Assembly: GCA_023257795.1 (NCBI GenBank)
Contig: JALRBL010000042.1
Location: 1-41,759, forward strand
Direction of reading: 5' to 3'
DNA length: 41,759 bases
DNA from: Gammaproteobacteria bacterium
GTDB lineage: Bacteria > Pseudomonadota > Gammaproteobacteria > Magnimaribacterales > D2472
The position numbers were made by a program, and so were the translations under genes. The notes under the pieces are model-generated. The model saw only the letters and a list, made by a program, of their open reading frames with translations, had not been told where the DNA came from and did no database searches. Below are positions 20,894 to 31,640 of this stretch, piece by piece; position 1 is the first letter of the stretch; each line of letters begins with the position of its first letter.

Positions 20894-21716
20894 AAAATTT
20901 CTTTCCCAGAGATGACTTAAATCTCCTGTGTTGCCAAAGATATTCTTCAGGTTTTTTCTTAATCGAATCTTCAATCAATCTAGTAATTGCTCTCTCCGAA
21001 AAATCATTTTTGCATTCTGTTATTTCAAGATTAAGCAGATGATTGTCCATCCAAGAATCTAAGAAATATACGCGACAATTAGTCAATCTCTGCAGTCGTT
21101 CAACCGTATTTATAGTGAAGCATTCAATTCCAAAAAAATTCGATAGCTCAGCATTTGTTTTTCCGTAATCTTGATCAATAGCGTACATAACAAACTCTTT
21201 TTGAGAGAGAAGTTTGACTAACTTTCTAACTTCTTTTCGATCAATTGTGCCTTTCAGAGACTTTAGTCTTCCTGAATCTTGGAGTTTGTTGATTGCTCTA
21301 TTGTTGTGATTTCTTCCCATGCCAAAAACTGACAAATGCATACCCAATATTCTTGCATCGAGCTCCAAGTGGAGGGAGTGTTTAAAAATGATAAGCCCTC
21401 CGCTCGGGCTATTAATTAGAGGATCCAAACCATGGATAACATGCGGTATTGTGCTTCTTATTTTGTCATTGGACCAAAACCATGCAATTGCTGTGTTGAA
21501 TAGAGACCTACCCATATGACCACAATTGTTAACCAGTATGCCATTGTTAGATTTTTGATTGTTTTCAGGAAAACATATTTCGATATTCTTTCTGGCGTAG
21601 CGAACTCTTTTTCCATTTAAAACGAGTGCAATCTTCCCAAATAATTTACCTAATATTTCCTGCAAGGGTTGCGGGAGGAGCGATAGAATTCTTAATATTT
21701 GTATGACAATAATCAT
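20886..21716 (-). CDS. lpxL: Lipid A biosynthesis acyltransferase (LpxL/HtrB family)
   Basis: This inner-membrane enzyme adds a secondary acyl chain to Kdo-lipid A precursors. The N-terminus has a hydrophobic segment, followed by KRVRYARKNIEICFPE. The catalytic HX4E motif is HSLHLE, in IIFKHSLHLELDARILG. The closing block PEEYLWQHRRFK is diagnostic. The 276 residues are somewhat shorter than the roughly 305 of E. coli LpxL. It is divergent from waaA, which attaches Kdo to the same lipid, with 43 bp between. LpxL and LpxM types cannot be separated by eye. Confidence 0.85.
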   Translation of the reverse strand: MIIVIQILRILSLLPQPLQEILGKLFGKIALVLNGKRVRYARKNIEICFPENNQKSNNGILVNNCGHMGRSLFNTAIAWFWSNDKIRSTIPHVIHGLDPLINSPSGGLIIFKHSLHLELDARILGMHLSVFGMGRNHNNRAINKLQDSGRLKSLKGTIDRKEVRKLVKLLSQKEFVMYAIDQDYGKTNAELSNFFGIECFTINTVERLQRLTNCRVYFLDSWMDNHLLNLEITECKNDFSERAITRLIEDSIKKKPEEYLWQHRRFKSSLGKKFYE

Positions 21717-21728
21717 TTTTTTGCAGAC

Positions 21729-21734
21729 TATAAT
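21729..21734. promoter_or_regulatory. Perfect -10 hexamer between lpxL and waaA
   Basis: TATAAT (21729-21734) is centred in CTATAATAG, whose 4-bp arms CTAT and ATAG are complementary around one A. Rightward it serves waaA with a leader of about 20 bases. Leftward, TATTAT could serve lpxL. No good -35 was found for either direction, so an activator or an AT-rich upstream element may help. Confidence 0.45.
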
Positions 21735-21759
21735 AGCTTTAATCTAAAAAATTTAATAA

Positions 21760-23315
<1,556 letters not shown>

Positions 23316-23324
23316 AGCTACCCA

Positions 23325-24227
23325 ATGAAGATAGTTATCCTCACAGGACCCACTGCGTCAGGTAAGACTAGGGTTGCTGCACATTTAACAGATAAACACC
23401 CCAATCTTTTTCAGATCATTAGTGTAGATTCCGTAATGGTTTATAAAGAGTGTAATGTTGGCTCTGGCAAACCCACGCCCAAAGAACTCAAAAAATACCC
23501 TCACGATCTGATCAATCATCTGTCTTTACCAAATATATTTACAGCATATGATTTTTTAAAAGAGTCACATACCATTCTCGATGCTTGCAAAAGAAACAAT
23601 AAAATTCCTCTTTTTGTTGGGGGCAGCATGATGTATTTAAACACCCTCAAAAATGGTCTAAATAGAACTGCCAATGCAAATCAAGATCTCAGAGAGGCGC
23701 TACTCGCAGAAGAAAAAGAAAGTCCAGGAATTCTCCATAAAAAATTAACTAGGCTGAACTCGAATATTGCAGAGCGACTAGCATCCAATGATTTAGTTAG
23801 GTTGATCAGAGCAATAGAGCAAATACAATCTTCATCCACTGGAGAAGAAATCAATGGAATTAATACTTCTGGATTGATTGAATTGGCTCTATTCCCAGAG
23901 GATAGGGAGTTGCTGCATACCATGATAGAAAATAGGCAGCATCAAATAGTAGGCAATGGGTTGCTCGATGAATGCAAGAATATTCAGATCAATTTTGATT
24001 TACCGAAGCACCATCCAATTAATAAGGCAGTAAATTACAAGCAAGGTTTCGATGTTTTGAATAATAGGATTTCGCATAAAGAATTATTTCAAAAATCATT
24101 AATCGCAACGCGACAACTTGCTAAAAAACAATTAACTTGGATTCGCTCCTGGCAGAAAATCAAGCTCTTTGATTTAAACTCAGGCAATAAAGCAATTCGC
24201 TATATAGAGAAATCACTAGAAATATAA
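23325..24227 (+). CDS. miaA: tRNA dimethylallyltransferase
   Basis: MiaA adds a dimethylallyl group to A37 of tRNAs that read UNN codons. The 300-residue protein starts with the P-loop GPTASGKT (8-15) and has the tRNA-binding DSVMVYKECNVGSGKP. It also has FVGGSMMYLNTLKNGL and the C-terminal TRQLAKKQLTWIR. The length is typical. In most gammaproteobacteria miaA is followed by hfq and hflX; here hflK comes next after 62 bp. The conserved Arg/Asp residues appear in place. Confidence 0.93.
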   Translation: MKIVILTGPTASGKTRVAAHLTDKHPNLFQIISVDSVMVYKECNVGSGKPTPKELKKYPHDLINHLSLPNIFTAYDFLKESHTILDACKRNNKIPLFVGGSMMYLNTLKNGLNRTANANQDLREALLAEEKESPGILHKKLTRLNSNIAERLASNDLVRLIRAIEQIQSSSTGEEINGINTSGLIELALFPEDRELLHTMIENRQHQIVGNGLLDECKNIQINFDLPKHHPINKAVNYKQGFDVLNNRISHKELFQKSLIATRQLAKKQLTWIRSWQKIKLFDLNSGNKAIRYIEKSLEI

Positions 24228-24258
24228 CAAAAACTATTTAATTATTAACAAAAGACCC

Positions 24259-24264
24259 TATATT
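24259..24264 (+). promoter_or_regulatory. Possible -10 box upstream of hflK
   Basis: TATATT (24259-24264) lies 25 bp before the hflK ATG, and a clear ribosome binding site AAGGA follows about 8 bp before the start. The -35 region is weak (TTTAAT-like sequence near 24237). It may give hflKC-purA its own start in the 62-bp gap after miaA. Confidence 0.3.
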
Positions 24265-24289
24265 AAAGGTAAACAAATAAGGATTTTTA

Positions 24290-25321
24290 ATGAATTGGGA
24301 TAATAACCAAGACCCCTGGGGGAAAAAGAACCAAGACCCGCTTGATTTTGATGATCTGATGAAGAAATTTATGGCTGCATTTTCAGGCAAGTCTGGAGGC
24401 AATGGTGCCAATCCATCCAGCGGAATGAAAATCCCAACAGGGAAACTGATAACCTATTTCTTAATTGGTGCGCTTGTGATCTATGCATCTATGTGCGTTT
24501 ATCAGGTTGATACATCTGAAAGAGCTGTCATCTTGAGGCTTGGAAAATACTATCAAGAAACTGGCGAGGGTCTAAATTTTATGATCGCTGGTATCGATGA
24601 AAAATTTCAAGAAGATATCACCGTTACAAGACGTTTTTCTCAGACTGCAAACATGCTTACCAAGGATGAGAACCTTGTCGATGTAACTGTTTCTGTTCAA
24701 TACAGAATTAAATCTCTAAAAGATTTCGTTTTGAATGTTAAGGATCCTGAAGCTTCTCTTAGGGAGGCTACAGAAAGCGCCTTGCGACACGTTGTAGGGG
24801 ACAATACTCTTGAAGAGACTTTAACAACCGGAAGAGAAGTTTTAGCTCAAAATGTCCAAACAAGATTACAGAATTATTTAGATGTCTATGGAACTGGCTT
24901 AAACGTGCAACAGGTGAATATTGAAAAAACCGATCCACCTGCGGCGGTTAAAGATGCATTTGATGATGTGGTTGCTGCCAGAGAAGATAAAGTTCGTTTG
25001 CAAAATGAAGCAGAAAGGTATGCTCTGTCCATAGTCCCTGAAGCAAGAGGGCAGGCAATTGCTAGAATTCAAGATGCTGAGGGTTATCAGGCAGAGGTCA
25101 TTGCAAATGCTGAAGGTGAAGTAGTCAGATTTGAAAAACTTTTAACTGAATACAAAAAAGCTCCTAAAGTAACCAGAGATAGATTGTATCTTGATGCTAT
25201 GCAGAGCGTACTTTCAAATTCAACCAAAATAATGGTGGATGTAGAAGGAGGCAACAATCTGCTTTACCTCCCACTAGATAAGATTATGGAACAAAATAAA
25301 AAACAAGAGGACAAGGATTAA
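24290..25321 (+). CDS. hflK: FtsH modulator HflK
   Basis: HflK and HflC form the large membrane cage around the FtsH protease and modulate its action. The 343-residue protein has a glycine- and asparagine-rich N-terminus (WDNNQDPWGKKNQDP), one membrane helix (about 52-70) and a periplasmic SPFH/band-7 domain beginning VDTSERAVILRLGKY. A long helical region rich in AREDKVRLQNEAERYA follows. hflC begins 1 bp after the stop. The pair keeps its usual order but without hfq and hflX in front. Confidence 0.94.
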   Translation: MNWDNNQDPWGKKNQDPLDFDDLMKKFMAAFSGKSGGNGANPSSGMKIPTGKLITYFLIGALVIYASMCVYQVDTSERAVILRLGKYYQETGEGLNFMIAGIDEKFQEDITVTRRFSQTANMLTKDENLVDVTVSVQYRIKSLKDFVLNVKDPEASLREATESALRHVVGDNTLEETLTTGREVLAQNVQTRLQNYLDVYGTGLNVQQVNIEKTDPPAAVKDAFDDVVAAREDKVRLQNEAERYALSIVPEARGQAIARIQDAEGYQAEVIANAEGEVVRFEKLLTEYKKAPKVTRDRLYLDAMQSVLSNSTKIMVDVEGGNNLLYLPLDKIMEQNKKQEDKD

Positions 25322-25322
25322 C

Positions 25323-26195
25323 ATGAGCAGAAGTTTTAATTTATTAGTGCTAGCAGGTCTGCTTATTGGACTCATTATTAACAGCTTTTATATCGTAAAT
25401 GAGAAAGAAAAAGCTATTGTCTTTCAATTTGGAGAAGCTATTAATCCAAATGTTTCGGTTGGAATTCACTTTAAACTTCCAGTCATTCAGAACGTTAAAA
25501 AATTCGATGCACGCCTGCAAACACTTGATGAGGAACCCGCGAGAATCCTAACGGTTGAAAGTAAATACTTGATGGTTGATTCTTTTGTTAAATATAAAAT
25601 TATTGATGTCCTTACCTTTTATAAAGCTACCAGCGGAAGTTTTTTAAACTTAAATAATTTACTTGCTCAAAGAACAGAATTTGAACTTAAGAATCAGTTT
25701 GGTAAGAGAACCGTTACCGAGTTAGTTTCTGGTGAACGAGATGACCTCATGAGGACCATGCGTGCCAATTTAGGCACTTCCGTTTCTGATTTAGGTATTG
25801 AAGTGATTGATTTTAGGGTCAAGCAGATCGATCTCCCACCTGAGTTAAGCAATTCAGTGTATCAAAGAATGAGGACAGAAAGAAACAGACTTGCTGAAGA
25901 GCTGAGGTCTCAGGGCAAAGAGCTCTCAAATGAAATCCGCTCCAAAGCGGATAAACAAAAAGTGATTATTCTTGCGGATGCTTATAAAGAAGCTGAGCAA
26001 ATTAGAGGAGAGGGCGATGCCCAAGCAGCAGCAATATATGCAAACGCATTCTCCAAGGATCCTGAATTTTATGAATTTACCAGAAGCATCAAAGGCTATA
26101 CCTCTACTTTTAATGAGAAGTCAGATGTCATGCTTATTGATCCTAAATCAGATTATTTCAAATATTTGAATAAATCTGATGGTTCCAAACCCTAA
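25323..26195 (+). CDS. hflC: FtsH modulator HflC
   Basis: This partner of HflK is 290 residues, with an N-terminal membrane anchor (about 5-24). The SPFH start NEKEKAIVFQFGEA and the family motifs VDSFVKYKI, QRMRTERNRLAEELRSQG and GEGDAQAAAIYANAF are present. It is slightly shorter than the 334 residues of E. coli HflC. purA begins 4 bp after its stop, so the three genes are probably one transcript. Confidence 0.94.
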   Translation: MSRSFNLLVLAGLLIGLIINSFYIVNEKEKAIVFQFGEAINPNVSVGIHFKLPVIQNVKKFDARLQTLDEEPARILTVESKYLMVDSFVKYKIIDVLTFYKATSGSFLNLNNLLAQRTEFELKNQFGKRTVTELVSGERDDLMRTMRANLGTSVSDLGIEVIDFRVKQIDLPPELSNSVYQRMRTERNRLAEELRSQGKELSNEIRSKADKQKVIILADAYKEAEQIRGEGDAQAAAIYANAFSKDPEFYEFTRSIKGYTSTFNEKSDVMLIDPKSDYFKYLNKSDGSKP

Positions 26196-26199
26196 TTAG

Positions 26200-27417
<1,218 letters not shown>

Positions 27418-27424
27418 GATATAT

Positions 27425-27453
27425 TTGCTTGCATTCCGCGGTAGCGTTATAGT
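27425..27453 (+). promoter_or_regulatory. Putative promoter of the DUF3604 gene
   Basis: TTGCTT (27425-27430), a 17-bp spacer and TATAGT (27448-27453) fit a sigma70 promoter just after the purA stop. A GGGAGA ribosome binding site (27475-27480) follows before the TTG start at 27486. The leader would be about 25 bases. Confidence 0.5.
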
Positions 27454-27485
27454 TTTCTAACGTTTCTATTGGTTGGGAGAGCGAA

Positions 27486-29711
27486 TTGAAAAAAATCATC
27501 ATTTCTTTTTTATTAGTAGCTGTTTTTTTTACAGCTTTTTTCTTATTTTTTGGAATCACCAAGCAGTTAGGACGACTTGAAGGTCCAGGAGTCATTGAGG
27601 GTCCTAAGGTCCCTGATACGGTAATTCAGGCACGCACAAACAGGATTGAGAGCGTCAAAGAAAGTCTTAATGTAGAAAATGATAAGCAAATTCTTTTTGG
27701 GGATTTACACGTTCATACAACCTATTCAACAGATGCGTTTATGTGGTCCTTGCCCTATTTAAATGGCACTGGTGCATCACCACTGGCTGATGCTTGCGAT
27801 TATGCAAGATTTTGCTCGGCATTAGATTTTTGGTCTATCAACGATCATGCAGAAGCAAGCACACCCAGAAAATGGCTAGATACCAAAGAGAGCATTAGAC
27901 AATGCAATGCTCTGAGCGAAGGCTCGGATGATTTGGTAAGTTTTTTAGGTTACGAGTGGACCCAAGTCTCGCAGGAACCTGAAGAACATTATGGGCATAA
28001 GAATGTAATCTTTTTAGAAACAGATGAGGATGTGGTTCCTCCTAGGGTTATTGGCTCTACCGGCGCAGCTCCGCTTGTGATGCGACTTGGTCTACCATGG
28101 ACATTATCAACGCTCCCTGCTTTTTTAGACTTAGAAAATAGAGACAGGTTTTTTGCTTTTGATAAATTTTTTGAAGAAATTAAAGAAACGCCTTTGTGCG
28201 ATAGAGAAACTCCTTCAAGAGACTTACCGATCAATTGTGCAGAACAGGCTGCGGATCCCAATGAACTTTTTTCCCGTCTAAAAGAATGGGATGCGAACTA
28301 TATGGTAATTCCTCACGGAACCACTTGGGGCTTTTATACTCCTCCAAGTTCTGATTGGAGAAAACAACTAGAAAATGCTCATGATCCCTCATCTCAATTT
28401 CTTATTGAGATATTTTCTGGGCATGGAAATTCTGAAGAATACCGAACCTGGAATGATGTAGGCATCACTGACAATGGGAATCTCTTTTGTCCTGAACCCA
28501 CTGCAGATTTTATTCCAACTTGTCATAAAGCTGGTGAGATCATGGCAAATCGATGTGAGGATAGTGGTTTAGATGCAGAAACGTGTTCTGGCTTGGTTAT
28601 GCAAGTGAGAGAAAATGCTGTAAACATGGGAGCCGGCGCATTTCTTGCGGTTAGAGAAACCGATGCCAATGAGTTTTTAAATGCCGGTCAATGCAACGAT
28701 TGTTACTTGCCCGCTTTTAACTACCGACCATTGGGCTCAGTGCAATATATTATGGCGATGACTGATTTCTCAGATCCTGAGAATCCACAACGATTTAATT
28801 TTGGGTTTATTGGATCAAGCGATAATCATGGTGCCCGCCCAGGCACAGGCTTTAAAGACACCAACAGAAAATATGAGACCGAAGCAGCAGGTTTTTCAGA
28901 CCCACTCATGGAGCGTCTCTCCAATTCAAGGAGTCCCAAAGGAGAGCTTGAGCCTTTCTTTGCAGGGCTCAATCAAAATATTTCTTCCATCATAGATCTC
29001 AACTTTGTGGTAGATGCAGAAAGACAATCTGCTTACTTTATGACCGGTGGATTGGTAGCCGTGCATTCTGATTCCAGATCAAGAGAAGATATTTGGAACT
29101 CGATGGAAACCAAAGAAGTTTATGCAACCTCAGGTTCAAGAATTTTACTATGGTTTGATGCAGCTCATAATCAAAACTCTTACCATATGGGCTCAGAGAT
29201 AGTAGCAAATGAATCCCCAGTCTTTACCGTAAAAGCCGCAGGTTCTTTCAAGCAAAAGCCCGGTTGCCCAGAATACAGCACGAATGCTCTAAGTCAGAAA
29301 CGTCTTGAGGAAATTTGTAATTCTGAGTGCTATAACCCATCCGATGAGAGAAAACTAATTAATCGGATCGAAGTAGTCAAAATTTTGCCTCAACAGTATC
29401 CTAACGAGCCAATAGAAAACTTAGTCATTGATACTTGGAAGACCTTTGATTGCAACAGCACCGAGTGTGAAATTTCTTTTACAGATGAAGAGTACTCAGT
29501 TGGTAGTAGGGATGCTATTTACTATGTAAGAGCTATTGAAGAACCATCCTTGGCTTATTCTGCTGATCCGTTGCAGTGCGAATTTGACGAAAACGGTGTC
29601 TGTGTGAAGACCAATATTTGTAGAGAGGGATTAGGCAAAGAAGGAGATTGTTTGGCAATGAACGAAGAAAGAGCTTGGTCTAGCCCAATCTTTGTAAATC
29701 ATGGTCGCTAG
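27486..29711 (+). CDS. Exported DUF3604 family protein
   Basis: The 741-residue protein starts at TTG 27486, supported by GGGAGA 5 bp upstream and by an immediate membrane-insertion sequence (KKIIISFLLVAVFFTAFFL, 2-20). It is therefore anchored at, or secreted across, the inner membrane. The DUF3604 family is PHP-like; metal-type motifs are FGDLHVHT (His75, His77), SINDHAE (Asp120, His121), PHGTTWG and GSSDNHGARPGTG. The mature part has about 20 cysteines, many in close pairs, which fits an oxidising compartment. The reaction is not established. It has its own promoter, is followed by convergent nusB (4-bp overlap), and is not part of a recognised operon. Confidence 0.85.
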   Translation: MKKIIISFLLVAVFFTAFFLFFGITKQLGRLEGPGVIEGPKVPDTVIQARTNRIESVKESLNVENDKQILFGDLHVHTTYSTDAFMWSLPYLNGTGASPLADACDYARFCSALDFWSINDHAEASTPRKWLDTKESIRQCNALSEGSDDLVSFLGYEWTQVSQEPEEHYGHKNVIFLETDEDVVPPRVIGSTGAAPLVMRLGLPWTLSTLPAFLDLENRDRFFAFDKFFEEIKETPLCDRETPSRDLPINCAEQAADPNELFSRLKEWDANYMVIPHGTTWGFYTPPSSDWRKQLENAHDPSSQFLIEIFSGHGNSEEYRTWNDVGITDNGNLFCPEPTADFIPTCHKAGEIMANRCEDSGLDAETCSGLVMQVRENAVNMGAGAFLAVRETDANEFLNAGQCNDCYLPAFNYRPLGSVQYIMAMTDFSDPENPQRFNFGFIGSSDNHGARPGTGFKDTNRKYETEAAGFSDPLMERLSNSRSPKGELEPFFAGLNQNISSIIDLNFVVDAERQSAYFMTGGLVAVHSDSRSREDIWNSMETKEVYATSGSRILLWFDAAHNQNSYHMGSEIVANESPVFTVKAAGSFKQKPGCPEYSTNALSQKRLEEICNSECYNPSDERKLINRIEVVKILPQQYPNEPIENLVIDTWKTFDCNSTECEISFTDEEYSVGSRDAIYYVRAIEEPSLAYSADPLQCEFDENGVCVKTNICREGLGKEGDCLAMNEERAWSSPIFVNHGR

Positions 29712-30109
29712 ACCTTATCCAAAAAGGCATTAATTAGTTTGTAGGCGTTAGGGCTTGAGAACTTATGCGCAAGCCTGATCGCTTCATCAATAATTACTGG
29801 CTTATCCAAGGTTCCCATAGATATTTCATTGAGGCCAAACTGAATGATGGCTTTGTCCATTTGGTTAAGATCTTTTGGGTTTTCGGTATTTTTTTCAATC
29901 GTTTGGTTCAGTTGGTTTAAGTTAGGCAATAATGATTCCAAGGATTTTTTAAAATAATTAAAATCCATCTTGTCAGGTCTATTTTCTTTAAAAAACTGCT
30001 CACATAATTCTTCTAAACTTGTCTCACTTAAATTCAGTTGATAAATAGCCTGAACCAAACACTCCCTGGTTTTTAGTTGAGATTTAAATTTAGCGAGATT
30101 CTTAGCCAT
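29708..30109 (-). CDS. nusB: Transcription antitermination factor NusB
   Basis: NusB pairs with NusE (S10) to bind boxA RNA in rRNA antitermination. The 133-residue helical protein has the family N-terminal pattern RECLVQAIYQLNLS and the C-terminal block MDKAIIQFGLNEI, followed by PVIIDEAIRLAHKFSSPNAYKLINAFLD. It overlaps ribH by 8 bp in the usual ribH-nusB order. thiL, which normally comes next, is about 10 kb away on the other strand. Confidence 0.93.
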   Translation of the reverse strand: MAKNLAKFKSQLKTRECLVQAIYQLNLSETSLEELCEQFFKENRPDKMDFNYFKKSLESLLPNLNQLNQTIEKNTENPKDLNQMDKAIIQFGLNEISMGTLDKPVIIDEAIRLAHKFSSPNAYKLINAFLDKV

Positions 30110-30560
30110 CTAACTGTTTGATAGTATGCAAAAGAGTAAAGGCGAGTTCTCTGCCTTTATTTAGCTTGGCTGGGTTTGCTCTTTCTTCAGCTTGCTCAAG
30201 GGTAAGGGTTGCAAGAATACCCATCGTGACAGGGACGTTTGATTGAAGATTTAGCTGCATTAATCCTTGAGTTGCTGATTCGGCAATCAGCTCAAAATGA
30301 TAGGTATCGCCTTTGATAACAGTTCCTAATGCAAGCACTCCGTTGCAGCTACGTTGAAGTTTTTTAGATGCCTGAACTAGCTCCCAAGCACCAACTACCT
30401 CAGCATGAACAATAGTTTGTATTCCACAATCAGAGAAGTATTGTTCTGCTGATTGTTGGAGCATGGATACAAGCCCTTTATTCCAAAGCGTTGTAACAAT
30501 ACCTATTTTTAATTCGCCACAGCCCTCTAGAATCGGAATTTGTATTGCATCGCTACTCAT
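30102..30560 (-). CDS. ribH: 6,7-Dimethyl-8-ribityllumazine synthase
   Basis: RibH condenses the aminouracil and the four-carbon phosphate to lumazine, the penultimate step to riboflavin. The 152-residue product has VVGAWELVQASKKL, LALGTVIKGDTYHFE with the catalytic His, and MGILATLTLEQAEERA. The aromatic of the typical PGAFE motif is Trp here. It overlaps ribBX by 4 bp and nusB by 8 bp. Confidence 0.93.
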   Translation of the reverse strand: MSSDAIQIPILEGCGELKIGIVTTLWNKGLVSMLQQSAEQYFSDCGIQTIVHAEVVGAWELVQASKKLQRSCNGVLALGTVIKGDTYHFELIAESATQGLMQLNLQSNVPVTMGILATLTLEQAEERANPAKLNKGRELAFTLLHTIKQLDG

Positions 30561-31633
30561 GATTCAAATCCAACGATTTCCAAATCGTACCCACCTAGTG
30601 AAGGATATTTCATAGGCGTGGCCAAGAGTCTAATTTTTTTCAAACCAAGTTCACTCAGTATTTGAGATCCAATACCTATCGTTTTAGTCTCAGGTGCCAC
30701 ACTTGCTTTAGACCCTGTGAGATCATTTAATTGACTGAGGGTATCTTGGGGATTGCCAATAAGTAACATTACCCCACAATCTTCTTTTGCAATTCTGGTT
30801 AAGCCCTCTTGAAAGTTTATCCTTGATCCAAATCCTTCTAAACCAATCATATCGTGCAATAAATTTTGGACATGCACTCGCACAAGTGGGGCTTCCGCTT
30901 TTTTTGGATCTCCATGAACCAAAGCAATATGTAATCTATCAAAGATAGAATCTCTCCAAGCTGTTACTTGGAAGGATTTATTTCCAATAATTTTTTCTCC
31001 TTCAAATTCCTTGGTAACTGATTTTTCTTTCATAGCTCGGTATTGAATAAGATCTTCGATAGTTCCAATTTTTAGCTCATGCGTTTTAGCAAAACTCATC
31101 AACTCATCTCTGCGAGCCATGGTGCCATCGTCGTTCATGATTTCACATATCACGCCTGCTGGTTCCAGTCTTGCCAATCTTGCTAAGTCGCAAGCAGCTT
31201 CCGTATGCCCAGCTCTGCTAAGCACGCCACCTGGAGCAGCTCTAAGAGGAAAAACGTGTCCGGGTTGCACAATATCTTGAGGCTTGGCATCCCTTGCAGC
31301 TGCAGTAGCGATAGTATGGGCTCTATCAGCAGCAGAAATACCAGTAGTAATTCCTTCAGCGGCTTCAATTGAAACAGTAAAGGCAGTGCCATTCTTCGTC
31401 CTGTTTAAGTTGGTCATCATGGGCAAGTTCAGCGCATCACATTTTTCTGGTGACATTGCCAAGCAAATAAGACCTTTACCATGCGAGGCCATGAAATTGA
31501 CCTGTTGGGAGGAGATGGTTTGGGCAGCGCATATTAAATCTCCCTCATTTTCTCTGTCCTCATCATCCACAAGCACAACCATCTTGCCAGCAGCAATGTC
31601 TGCAATTAAAGAATCTGTTGAATCAAATTTCAT
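30557..31633 (-). CDS. ribB: DHBP synthase fused to a degenerate GTP cyclohydrolase II domain (RibBX)
   Basis: The N-terminal domain (about 1-200) is 3,4-dihydroxy-2-butanone-4-phosphate synthase, with DDEDRENEGDLI, SHGKGLICLAMS, AADRAHTI and RAGHTEAACDLARLA. The C-terminal domain (about 205-358) has the RibA fold sequence but lacks the zinc cysteines: where RibA has the HSECLTGD and RCDCG motifs, this protein has LLHDMIGLEGFGSRINF. It is therefore unlikely to have cyclohydrolase activity, as in the RibBX arrangement reported for proteobacteria. A complete RibA is encoded at 41161. It lies 7 bp after ribD, and riboflavin synthase is missing from the gap where Pseudomonas has it. Confidence 0.92.
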   Translation of the reverse strand: MKFDSTDSLIADIAAGKMVVLVDDEDRENEGDLICAAQTISSQQVNFMASHGKGLICLAMSPEKCDALNLPMMTNLNRTKNGTAFTVSIEAAEGITTGISAADRAHTIATAAARDAKPQDIVQPGHVFPLRAAPGGVLSRAGHTEAACDLARLARLEPAGVICEIMNDDGTMARRDELMSFAKTHELKIGTIEDLIQYRAMKEKSVTKEFEGEKIIGNKSFQVTAWRDSIFDRLHIALVHGDPKKAEAPLVRVHVQNLLHDMIGLEGFGSRINFQEGLTRIAKEDCGVMLLIGNPQDTLSQLNDLTGSKASVAPETKTIGIGSQILSELGLKKIRLLATPMKYPSLGGYDLEIVGFES

Positions 31634-31640
31634 AGGGTCA

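Noticed and set aside
20894-20974. Longer start for the family 24 methyltransferase
   Set aside because: The extra 27 residues lie within lpxL and have no family match; the ATG at 20893 has a ribosome binding site and an 8-bp coupling overlap.
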